Position numbers and translations under genes: made by a program
The notes under the pieces: generated by a model
Told to the model about the DNA's origin: nothing
Seen by the model: only the letters and a program-made list of their open reading frames with translations
The model's database searches: none
Shown: piece by piece, positions 5,905 to 12,532 of the stretch
Position numbering within the stretch: the first letter of the stretch is position 1
Layout: each line of letters starts with the position of its first letter
DNA from: Planctomycetota bacterium
GTDB lineage: Bacteria; Planctomycetota; UBA1135; GCA-002686595
Direction: 5' to 3'
NCBI GenBank assembly: GCA_011524785.1
Contig: WTJQ01000020.1
Span: forward strand, 1 to 12,630
DNA length: 12,630 bases

Positions 5905-8703
5905 CTAGCGGTCGCGCGGCGGGGCCGGCAGGTCGGGGCGCGGTCCCACGAACGTCTCCTGGCCCGAGTCGATCAGGCCGAGGACGTTCTCGAGCGTGCT
6001 CTGGGCCGCGGCGCGGAGGCTCTCGGGATCGTCCGCGCTCCCGAGCACCTCGATCGCATCGAGCGCGCCCACGACGTACGGCCGGGCGAGGTCCGGCCGC
6101 CCGAGGCGGACGAGCATCATCCCCAGGTTGTGCTGCGGCCAGAAGGCCTGCGGTGCGAGCGCCAGCGAGGCCTCGTACTCGACCTGTGCCTCCGCCGGCC
6201 GCTCCAATCGCTCGAAGAGGATCCCGCGCAGCTCGTGGACCTTGGCGATGCTCGCGGCGCGCCCCGGCCGTCCGGTCCAGGCGTCGGCGTTGTTCAGGAC
6301 GCGCTCCGTCCAGCGCAGGGCCGCGGGCCAGTCGCCCCGCGCCTGCTCCAGGGCAGCCAGCCCCATGAGCGCGTCCGGGTCGCCGCCCGCGAACTGCGCC
6401 ATGAACTCGGCCAGGGCGGCGCGCAGCTCGCCGGCCGGGGCGCGCTGATAGGCGACCTCCAGATAGGGGCGCGCGCTCGCGGCGGTCGCCGGGTCGGCGA
6501 GGAGCAGCTGGGCCGTTCGGTAGTGGGCGTCGAAGCTCTCGGGCATCAGCTCGCACGCGCGGCCGAGGGCGTCGATGGCCTCGCTGCGCTGCCCCTGCTG
6601 GGAGAGGACCGTGCCCCGGTACCGATGGGCCTCGCCCATGTCCGGCTCGACCGCGATGGCCCGATCGAACCACTCCAGCGCGCGGGTCAGGTCGCGCGCG
6701 CTGAGGGCGCGGACGCCCTCGAGGTAGGCGAGCTCCGGGTCCCGCGGCGCCGCGGTCCGCAGCTCCTCCAGGAGGCGACCCGCCTGGTCGAGGCGTCCCG
6801 CGTCGATGGCCGTGGAGACCAGTCGGACCTGGGAGCGGCGGTCCGGGCGGAGCTCGACCGCCTGCTGGTAGGCCTGGATGGCCTCCTCGCTCTTGCCCGC
6901 GCGCGCGAGCGCGGAGCCGAGGTTGAACCACGCCTCCGCGTTGCGCCCGTCCAGCCGCGTGGCCTCGCGCAGCTCACGCTCCGCGCCGGCCAGGTCGCCC
7001 TGGGCCAGCAGCGTCGCGCCGAGGCCGACGCGCGGCTCCGACTCGGTCGGCATGGCGGAAGCGACCGCGCGGAACACCGCGGCCGGCGTGTCGAAGTCGG
7101 GGTCGGGGGACACCGTCGCGTTCAGCAGGTAGCACCAGGCCTGCCCGAGGTTCCCCTGCAGCCGGTCGAACGCGCTCACCATCACGCGAGGGTCCGCGGC
7201 CGGCCGTGCGTCCTGGTCGTTGATGAGCGGGAGCAGCTCCGCCAGCCGCTGCTCGACGGGTGCATCGGCCGCGAGGCGCGGCTGGCGCGACCCGTAGTCG
7301 TGCCCCAGCGCCAGGGTCTTGAGGAAGGCGGCCATCGCCTCGTCCACGAGGCCGGTCTCGGCGGTCACCTGGTACCGCATCAGGAGCTCGCGGCCGAGGC
7401 CCCACCAGGCCGGCGCGACGTCGGGGGACTCCAGCGCCGCGGACCGATGGAAGGTGAGGTTGTCCGTGTAGAGCCGCGCGCGGTCCCGCGCGCCGGTGGA
7501 CAGCAGCGCCGCGAGCGCGATCGCGACGCCGAGCGCCACGGTGTGCGGGAGCAGCCTGTGCAGGGCGCCCGCAACCAGTGCACACGCAGCCAGGACGAGC
7601 AGGAGCGCGTAGCGGTCCGCGATCGGGAAGGCCCCGGCGCGCTGCGGGTCGAACAGCACGGGCAGGACGGCCACCGCCATCGCGGCGAGGGCGAGCGCGA
7701 CTCCGCGGCGTCGGGTCAGGACCGAGGCCACGAGGGCCACCAGCCATCCGACCGCGGCGAGGAGCGCGACGCTCCCGCTCGCGTCGGACCAGTCGGCCAC
7801 CGGGCGGACGGCGCGGAAGAAGGGCTGGCCCTCGAGGGGCAGCAGCGCGCCGGCGACCCACGCGCCGAGTGCCTCCACCCGCAGCTCCCAGGTCCGCGCG
7901 GTCGACAGTCCGAGATCGACCAGTGCGCCTCCCAGGCCACCGGCCGGGCCGCCGAACACCCACCACCGCAGGCCCCACCACAGCGCGAGCGCCGCGACGA
8001 GCGGGAGCCAGCTGCGCAGGTCGCGGCGGAGGTCCGGCGCGCCCAGGGGGAAGCGATCGAGGAGCAGTGCCGCCGGGAGCAGGACGAGCGCCTGCTCCTT
8101 GGTCAGCAGTGCCAGGAGGAACAAGAGGCCTGCCATCACGGGCGCGCCGCGGTCCCCCTCCGTCTGCTGCCACCTGCGGCGGGCGTCGAGCGCGGCGAGG
8201 ACGAGCGCGGCGGCGAGCGGGTCGTTGACCGCGGCGATCCAGGCGCCGGCCTGGGTCGTCATGGGGTGGCAGGCGAGCAGCAGCGCCGCGGCCCAGCCCG
8301 TCCAGGCACTCCCCGTCAGCCGCGCCACGAGGCGCCAGCTCGCGAGGCAGGCGAGCAGGAGGGCCGCCGCGGAGACGAGGTGGTGGCCGAGGGGCGCACC
8401 TCCGTCCAGGGCCCGCCCCGCCGCGAGGGCCACGACGGTCAGCGGTCGCCAGAAGCCGACCTGGTCGGCGTAGCGCTCGCTCTCGAAGCCCCAGAGGGGC
8501 TGGTCCCAGGCGGCGACGGCCTGGCCCAGGCTCGTGATCCACGGGTTGCGCTGGACGAGGGTGAGGTCGTCGTAGACGAAGTCGCCTCCCAGCGCGGGGC
8601 TCAGCACCCAGAGGACGGCTGCTGCCAGCGCGAATGCGAGGCCGCCGCGGACCCCCGGGGTCAGGGGGCGCTCCGCGCCCGCCTCGGTCCCTTCGCCGCT
8701 CAT
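5905..8703 (-). CDS. Membrane protein with GT-C glycosyltransferase-like N-terminal half and TPR C-terminal half
   Basis: 932-residue protein resembling bacterial TMTC/O-mannosyltransferase-like proteins. Residues 1-405 contain about ten hydrophobic segments (for example 18-38, 109-128, 188-212, 231-249, 311-329, 334-351, 364-382, 386-403). The first external loop has DFVYDD (41-46), the acidic pair typical of GT-C catalytic loops, then FWRPLTV (84-90) and HPMTTQAGAWIAAVNDPLAA (146-165), both in TMTC-like order. Residues 555-720 and 820-880 carry TPR units such as AEAWFNLGSALARAGKSEEA (589-608). The likely role is transfer of a sugar from a lipid carrier to exported proteins, with the TPR half on the outer face; substrate and activity are inference. 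A clear Shine-Dalgarno, GGAGG at 8714-8710, lies 6 bases before the ATG. The gene is divergent from the SGNH lipoprotein. Confidence 0.85.
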   Translation of the reverse strand: MSGEGTEAGAERPLTPGVRGGLAFALAAAVLWVLSPALGGDFVYDDLTLVQRNPWITSLGQAVAAWDQPLWGFESERYADQVGFWRPLTVVALAAGRALDGGAPLGHHLVSAAALLLACLASWRLVARLTGSAWTGWAAALLLACHPMTTQAGAWIAAVNDPLAAALVLAALDARRRWQQTEGDRGAPVMAGLLFLLALLTKEQALVLLPAALLLDRFPLGAPDLRRDLRSWLPLVAALALWWGLRWWVFGGPAGGLGGALVDLGLSTARTWELRVEALGAWVAGALLPLEGQPFFRAVRPVADWSDASGSVALLAAVGWLVALVASVLTRRRGVALALAAMAVAVLPVLFDPQRAGAFPIADRYALLLVLAACALVAGALHRLLPHTVALGVAIALAALLSTGARDRARLYTDNLTFHRSAALESPDVAPAWWGLGRELLMRYQVTAETGLVDEAMAAFLKTLALGHDYGSRQPRLAADAPVEQRLAELLPLINDQDARPAADPRVMVSAFDRLQGNLGQAWCYLLNATVSPDPDFDTPAAVFRAVASAMPTESEPRVGLGATLLAQGDLAGAERELREATRLDGRNAEAWFNLGSALARAGKSEEAIQAYQQAVELRPDRRSQVRLVSTAIDAGRLDQAGRLLEELRTAAPRDPELAYLEGVRALSARDLTRALEWFDRAIAVEPDMGEAHRYRGTVLSQQGQRSEAIDALGRACELMPESFDAHYRTAQLLLADPATAASARPYLEVAYQRAPAGELRAALAEFMAQFAGGDPDALMGLAALEQARGDWPAALRWTERVLNNADAWTGRPGRAASIAKVHELRGILFERLERPAEAQVEYEASLALAPQAFWPQHNLGMMLVRLGRPDLARPYVVGALDAIEVLGSADDPESLRAAAQSTLENVLGLIDSGQETFVGPRPDLPAPPRDR

Positions 8704-8709
8704 CGCTCG

Positions 8710-8714
8710 CCTCC
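8710..8714 (-). promoter_or_regulatory. Shine-Dalgarno GGAGG fixing the start of the membrane TPR gene
   Basis: The minus strand reads GGAGG-CGAGCG-ATG: a near-perfect ribosome-binding site at 6-base spacing, supporting the ATG at 8703-8701. It is worth noting because most other starts in this window show no such site. Confidence 0.7.
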
Positions 8715-8841
8715 GGCTCGCCAGACGGCTTCAGGCCCTCGGGGCGAGGGGCGACGGGGTTCCTCGAGGACGCGCATGATCGGTGGAGGAGGACGCACTC
8801 CGCCAAGGCCAGGGGCCGTTCGGGAGCGTGGGGGCGAGCGC

Positions 8842-8847
8842 TACGAT
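8842..8847 (+). promoter_or_regulatory. -10-like hexamer (TACGAT) upstream of the SGNH lipoprotein
   Basis: GC-TACGAT-AC is a TANNNT hexamer in the 179-base divergent spacer 8704-8882. It would give a transcription start near 8854 and a leader of roughly 29 bases. At 17-base spacing the upstream hexamer is TTCGGG (8819-8824), a poor -35 match. This is suggestive only. Nothing else was recognised in the spacer. Confidence 0.3.
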
Positions 8848-8882
8848 ACTCCGCAGCCCGGCCTTCGCCCGGCGACCTCACC

Positions 8883-9662
8883 ATGCTCGCTCGTCGAATG
8901 CTCCTGGCCGCGCTCGGGGCCGCGCTCGTTCCCGGCTGCGCCGCGCCCCAGCCGGACGCGTGGGACGATCCGGCCCTCTTCGATCGGGTGGCGATCGTGG
9001 GAGCCTCCGCGTCGGCGGGCTTCGGTCTGCGCCTGCAGCTCGACGACGTCCTCGTCGCGGCCCTCGATGGGACCCAGGGCGAGGTGCTGGACGCGGCCGA
9101 CGAGGGGCTGTTCCTGTCCCCGCTGGGGCGGGGCCGCCGCGCCGTCGACGAGGCGCTGGCCTTCGAGCCGACGCTCGTCCTGGCCCTCGACTTCCCCTTC
9201 TGGTTCGCCTACGGCGGCCGACCGGACCGCGAGCGTGCGGCCTTCCTCACAAAGGGACTCGAGCAGCTGGACAGGTTCTCGTGCCCGGTGATCGTTGGCG
9301 GCATCCCCGACATGGGCGACGCCATCGGGATCATGCTCACGCGGACCCAGGTGCCGGGGGAGGCGACCCAGCTCGCCCTCGACGCCCAGGTGCGCGCCTG
9401 GGCCGAGGCCCGCGAGCGCGTCGCGTTCTTCGATCTGCGCACGGGTCACGCCCAGACGGTCGACGGGGAGGCCACGGCCCTCGGCGTCCTGTGGCCCCCC
9501 GACGACGAGGACCCGCTCCAGGGTGACGAGCTGCACCCCACGGACGCGGGCCTCGTGGGGCTCCTCCTCAACGCCCTCGACCAGGCCGGCCTCGCGAGTG
9601 CCGTCCAGGGCGACGCTGCCAGCGTCCTCGCCCGCCTCCGCGCCTCCAACCCGACCCGCTGA
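8883..9662 (+). CDS. SGNH/GDSL-hydrolase-like lipoprotein
   Basis: Predicted 259-residue lipoprotein. The signal peptide MLARRMLLAALGAALVPGC ends at Cys19; the ATG at 8883 was chosen over the longer in-frame opening because it begins this signal, and Met6 is a possible alternative. The mature part resembles SGNH hydrolases (esterase/lipase/acetylhydrolase fold). VAIVGASASAGFG (36-48) is a block I-like strand with Ser42 as candidate nucleophile. LVLALDFPFWFAYG (98-111) is the next strand. VGGIPDM (138-144) follows, and DELHPTDAGL (215-224) gives the block V Asp215-x-x-His218 pair followed by Pro, as in the family. The block III GxND motif is not recognisable, so activity is uncertain. TerC follows two bases after the stop, which implies co-transcription. 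The substrate is unknown; envelope polysaccharide or lipid esters are an inference. Confidence 0.78.
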   Translation: MLARRMLLAALGAALVPGCAAPQPDAWDDPALFDRVAIVGASASAGFGLRLQLDDVLVAALDGTQGEVLDAADEGLFLSPLGRGRRAVDEALAFEPTLVLALDFPFWFAYGGRPDRERAAFLTKGLEQLDRFSCPVIVGGIPDMGDAIGIMLTRTQVPGEATQLALDAQVRAWAEARERVAFFDLRTGHAQTVDGEATALGVLWPPDDEDPLQGDELHPTDAGLVGLLLNALDQAGLASAVQGDAASVLARLRASNPTR

Positions 9663-9664
9663 CC

Positions 9665-10399
9665 ATGGAATGGCTCTCCGACCCCAACGCCTGGATCGCC
9701 CTCGCGAGCCTCACGGCCCTCGAGATCGTCCTCGGCATCGACAACATCGTCTTCATCTCGGTCCTGGCGCAGAAGCTGCCGGTGGAGCACCAGGCGCGCG
9801 TCCGGACGCTCGGCCTCGCGCTCGCCATGGCAGGACGCATCGTGCTCCTGCTGGGGATCAGCTGGGTGATGGGCCTCACCAAGGAGCTGTTCTCGATCGG
9901 CGGCCTCGCGCTCTCGGGCAAGGACCTGATCCTCGTGTTCGGGGGGCTCTTCCTGCTGGCCAAGGGCACCCGTGAGATCCACCACACGATGGAGGGAGGG
10001 CCCGATCACACCGAGTCGAAGGGCACGGTGACCGTCCGGAGCGTCCTCACCCAGATCGTGATCCTCGACGTCGTGTTCTCCCTGGACTCGGTCATCACCG
10101 CGGTCGGCATGGTCGAGTACGTGAGCGTGATGATCGTGGCCGTGGTGATCGCGGTCTCGGTGATGCTGCTCGCTGCCGGCCGCGTCAGCGCGTTCATCGC
10201 CAAGCACCCCACCGTGAAGATGCTGGCGCTCGCCTTCCTGATCCTGGTGGGCGTGACCCTGCTGGCCGACGGCCTGCACTTCCACGTGCCGAAGGGCTAC
10301 ATCTACTTCGCCATGGGCTTCTCGCTCTTCGTCGAGTTCCTCAACCTTCGCGCCGCTGCCCGGCGCAAGGCGAAGGCGGCCAAGGCCGCCGCGCACTGA
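9665..10399 (+). CDS. TerC family integral membrane protein
   Basis: Inner-membrane protein of 244 residues, TerC/YkoY-type. Members have been linked to tellurite resistance and, more recently, to Mn2+ export or metal loading of secreted enzymes. Family hallmarks: LEIVLGIDNIVFISVL (19-34) with conserved Glu20 and Asp26-Asn27, and the internally related second half QIVILDVVFSLDSVITAVGM (130-149) with Asp135 and Asp141. Hydrophobic segments lie at about 10-34, 47-70, 86-99, 128-148, 153-171, 185-201 and 211-227. A His-rich cytoplasmic loop (HHTMEGGPDHTESKG) lies at 106-120. The tail is short and Lys/Ala-rich, and the CBS and CorC domains of longer relatives are absent. It begins two bases after the SGNH lipoprotein stop, so it is probably translated from the same mRNA. 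No ter operon is present, so a metal-ion role is favoured over tellurite resistance. Confidence 0.93.
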   Translation: MEWLSDPNAWIALASLTALEIVLGIDNIVFISVLAQKLPVEHQARVRTLGLALAMAGRIVLLLGISWVMGLTKELFSIGGLALSGKDLILVFGGLFLLAKGTREIHHTMEGGPDHTESKGTVTVRSVLTQIVILDVVFSLDSVITAVGMVEYVSVMIVAVVIAVSVMLLAAGRVSAFIAKHPTVKMLALAFLILVGVTLLADGLHFHVPKGYIYFAMGFSLFVEFLNLRAAARRKAKAAKAAAH

Positions 10400-10423
10400 G
10401 CCAGGCCAGGAGGCCCGGCGCTC
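10398..10423. terminator. Imperfect hairpin between convergent terC and matrixin genes
   Basis: The 22-base spacer plus flanking stop-codon bases can fold as GAGC...GGCC-AGGA-GGCC...GCTC, from 10398 to 10423, with a small asymmetric internal loop. As it serves two genes ending head-on, it may be a bidirectional terminator. No T-run is present and the stem is interrupted, so support is modest. Confidence 0.35.
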
Positions 10424-11768
10424 AGGGGCAGAAGGGGATCGCGAGCGCGTTGCTGAAGTCGCTCCCCGCGCCGCCCGCCGGGTCCCGGTACCAGAGCTGG
10501 AAGAGCCAGGTCTGGCCGGGCTGGATCGTCCCCGCGCCCGCGGGCGGCGCCGTCAGGTCCACGGTCACGCCGAGCTGACCCTGGGCGCTCGCCTGCACGG
10601 GCGCCAGCCGGTAGAGCGGCGCCCCGATGCAGAGCGTGCCGCCGGCAACGGGCAGGCTCGCTGCGGAGGCCCCGTAGAACACGAGGCCGAACTGGTTGGG
10701 CACGACCCCGGACGCGTGCAGCGCCAGGTCGTTGGCGCTGACGCTCTGCGTCGTCACGGCGCTGAGGACCGCGCCGGCCCCCGCGCTGTTGGCGGTCGTC
10801 GGGCAGGTCGAGACGATCGGCTCGCAGGCGAGCGTCACCGGCCAGGCGTTGGAGAGGGTCGCTCCGCCCCCGGGCCCGGGGATCCGCACCAGCACGTCAC
10901 CGCTGCCGGCCTCGGGGGGGACCGTCACCATCAGCAGCGTCCCGCTCCCGCTGGACGGCACGCCATCGACCCGTGGCACCTGGCCGCTGGGGGAGGGCTG
11001 CGCACGGGTGAACCAGACCTCGTTGCCGGTGGCGGCGAACCCGGTGCCAGCGATCGTGAGCTGCAGCCCGTCCCAGCTCGCCGAGGTGATCCGCGGCTTC
11101 GTGACGCTCCGCACGCCGTAGATCGCCTGGACCCCGGCGCGGTCGTCCCCGAGCAGGGAGCGCTTGGAGGTGTCGCCCCCCGACTGCACCGCCGACATGG
11201 TGGTCAGGAACGACGAGTGGCCAAGGCCGAGGGCGTGGCCGAGCTCGTGGGCCGCACAGGACTGCAGGTCGTAGTGCTGGGCCGGGATCGCACCGGGACC
11301 ATCGTCCCAGGTCCAGTTCTCGTAGTAGCGGATGCGCCAGCCGCCCTGACCGAACTCGGCGAAGGCCAGCACGCCCACGTCGTCGGCGTGGAGGGCCGAG
11401 TGCGTGTTGTCGGTGAGACCTCCGGGCCCGAGCGCGAGGCCCTGCCACGAGAAGTCGAAGTTGGCCTCGCCCGAGCCGAGGCCGTCGAACTGCGTCGGAT
11501 CGCCGGTGCCGTCCCCGTGCAGTGCGCTGCCCCACTCCACCGCGGCCTTCCAGATCGCCAGGGGCGCGCCGGTCGCACCTGGGAACATGGGGTCGGGGAC
11601 GAGGTTGTCGTTCGCCGCGGCGTCCTCGAAGTCGTTGAAGACCCGGACGTCCCGCACCAGCGGACCGAGGCTGTGCCCCAGGAGGTCGAAGCTCGACGAG
11701 TCCGGGGCGAGGGCGAGCCCGACCACCGCGAGGCCGAGCCCCGCTGCGGCGAGGGGGGGGCGCCTCAT
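10422..11768 (-). CDS. Secreted matrixin-type zinc metalloprotease with IPT-like and C-terminal modules
   Basis: 448-residue exported protease-like protein (metzincin, M10/matrixin type). The ATG at 11768 is chosen over a longer upstream opening because it starts a signal peptide (MRRPPLAAAGLGLAVVGLALA) and lies 10 bases after the preceding gene, whereas the longer form runs through that gene. The zinc motif HELGHALGLGH spans 174-184, with Glu175 as catalytic base. Met191 in TTMSAV is the candidate Met-turn, and DDRAGVQAIYG (208-218) closes the domain as in matrixins. Residues 223-313 look like an IPT/TIG immunoglobulin-like domain (PRITSASWDGLQLTIAGTGF...). Residues 315-448, with Cys315, 322, 380 and 447, form a beta-rich module ending WLFQLWYRDPAGG...PFCP, which I associate with secreted planctomycete proteins. 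No cysteine-switch propeptide is seen. It is co-transcribed with the small secreted protein upstream. The substrate is unknown. Confidence 0.88.
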   Translation of the reverse strand: MRRPPLAAAGLGLAVVGLALAPDSSSFDLLGHSLGPLVRDVRVFNDFEDAAANDNLVPDPMFPGATGAPLAIWKAAVEWGSALHGDGTGDPTQFDGLGSGEANFDFSWQGLALGPGGLTDNTHSALHADDVGVLAFAEFGQGGWRIRYYENWTWDDGPGAIPAQHYDLQSCAAHELGHALGLGHSSFLTTMSAVQSGGDTSKRSLLGDDRAGVQAIYGVRSVTKPRITSASWDGLQLTIAGTGFAATGNEVWFTRAQPSPSGQVPRVDGVPSSGSGTLLMVTVPPEAGSGDVLVRIPGPGGGATLSNAWPVTLACEPIVSTCPTTANSAGAGAVLSAVTTQSVSANDLALHASGVVPNQFGLVFYGASAASLPVAGGTLCIGAPLYRLAPVQASAQGQLGVTVDLTAPPAGAGTIQPGQTWLFQLWYRDPAGGAGSDFSNALAIPFCP

Positions 11769-11778
11769 GGTCGGGTGC

Positions 11779-12372
11779 CTACCGGTCCCGGCGCTCCTGC
11801 TCCTTCTCGCGGCGCTTGCGCTCCGTCTCCTTGCGGAGCGGCTCGTACTCGCCCCGCAGCTGCGTGAGCCGACGGTTGTGGTCGATGGCGTAGCCCTTGC
11901 CGCGGCCGAGCACGACCTCTCGTCCCCAGCGATCCTCGAAGGTCCGGAAGAGGCCGCCATGGGAGGCGTAGAGCGCGTTGCCCGCGAAGCCCCCGCCCAT
12001 GTCGGCGCGCTCCTTCCAGAACACGACGACGCGGTTGCCGAGGCGCTGGTCCTCCGCGGACGGCGCCTCCGAGTTCCACACGCCGGTGTCCTCGTCCACG
12101 AAGCCCCCGGGGAAGCTGACCTCGATCGTCCGCGCGTCGCCGCGGCCCAGGTCCTCGCCCTCGACGACGAGGGTCGTGAAGAAGAGGTCGGGCCCGTCCT
12201 TGGTGTCCTCGAGGTGCGTCACCCGCCGGTCGACGATCCTGCCCACGACGGCGCCGTCGCTGCGGTCCACCATCTGTTCCAGGGTGAGACGGATGATCTG
12301 GGCGTGGACGCTGGGGAGTCCCAGGACGACCAGGCCGAGGGCCAGCAGGGCGGTGCGCAGGCGCGGGAGCAT
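11779..12372 (-). CDS. Small secreted protein of unknown function, first gene of the matrixin operon
   Basis: 197 residues with a Sec signal peptide: MLPRLRT, a hydrophobic core at 8-20 and an AxA-like cleavage site SVHA|Q after residue 24. The mature part runs LEQMVDRSDGAVVGRIVDRRV (31-51), a strand-rich middle with TLVVEGEDLGRG (67-78), VSFPGG (85-90), GNRVVVFWKER (112-122) and SHGGLFRTFEDRWGREVV (137-154). This order (VVGxV, PGG, GxxVVVF, GxF) recalls a widespread family of small exported proteins that I recollect next to matrixins; it has no named function and I could not check it. Residues 178-197 are a highly charged Arg/Lys/Glu tail, probably helical and disordered. Its stop is 10 bases before the protease ATG. 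A propeptide-like partner or inhibitor of the protease is an inference only. Confidence 0.75.
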   Translation of the reverse strand: MLPRLRTALLALGLVVLGLPSVHAQIIRLTLEQMVDRSDGAVVGRIVDRRVTHLEDTKDGPDLFFTTLVVEGEDLGRGDARTIEVSFPGGFVDEDTGVWNSEAPSAEDQRLGNRVVVFWKERADMGGGFAGNALYASHGGLFRTFEDRWGREVVLGRGKGYAIDHNRRLTQLRGEYEPLRKETERKRREKEQERRDR

Positions 12373-12427
12373 GGAGGGCGGTGCGGCCAGCGGGGGCGCG
12401 AGAGGAGCGACCCGTCCGACCTGTTCA

Positions 12428-12433
12428 AGCGTA
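12428..12433 (-). promoter_or_regulatory. -10-like hexamer (TACGCT) upstream of the matrixin operon
   Basis: In the 160-base spacer 12373-12532 the minus strand reads GGGC-TACGCT-TGAAC, a TANNNT hexamer in the least GC-rich part of the spacer. It would give a leader of about 48 bases. No good -35 box is seen at normal spacing, so this is a weak call. Confidence 0.25.
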
Positions 12434-12470
12434 GCCCACTCCCGGCGATCGCGCGGCGTGGGCAGCGTCA

Positions 12471-12522
12471 GGCCCTGTGGCGGCCCTGTGACAGCTCAGC
12501 GACGGCCCAGCGGCGGCCCAGC
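12471..12522. repeat. Two adjacent pairs of 11-bp tandem repeats
   Basis: GGCCCTGTGGC (12471-12481) is followed directly by GGCCCTGTGAC (12482-12492), one mismatch. After 8 bases, GACGGCCCAGC (12501-12511) is followed by GGCGGCCCAGC (12512-12522), also one mismatch. They lie just downstream of a gene ending at 12533 and upstream of the candidate promoter of the matrixin operon. The 11-base period is about one helical turn; a binding-site role is possible, but simple slippage is as likely. Confidence 0.6.
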
Positions 12523-12532
12523 GGCGAACGGC

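Noticed and set aside
5860..9291. Open frame of 1143 codons on the + strand
   Set aside because: It is antisense to the TPR/GT-C gene, its product is low-complexity Arg/Gly/Glu/Leu-rich with no motif, and such long antisense frames are expected at this GC content and codon bias.
9665..10399. TerC as evidence for a tellurite-resistance or stress island
   Set aside because: No other ter genes are present and the immediate neighbour is an exported lipoprotein; single TerC homologues are widespread housekeeping membrane proteins.
11769..11960. Longer matrixin start at 11960
   Set aside because: The extra 64 residues overlap the upstream secreted-protein gene on the same strand in another frame and would bury the signal peptide.
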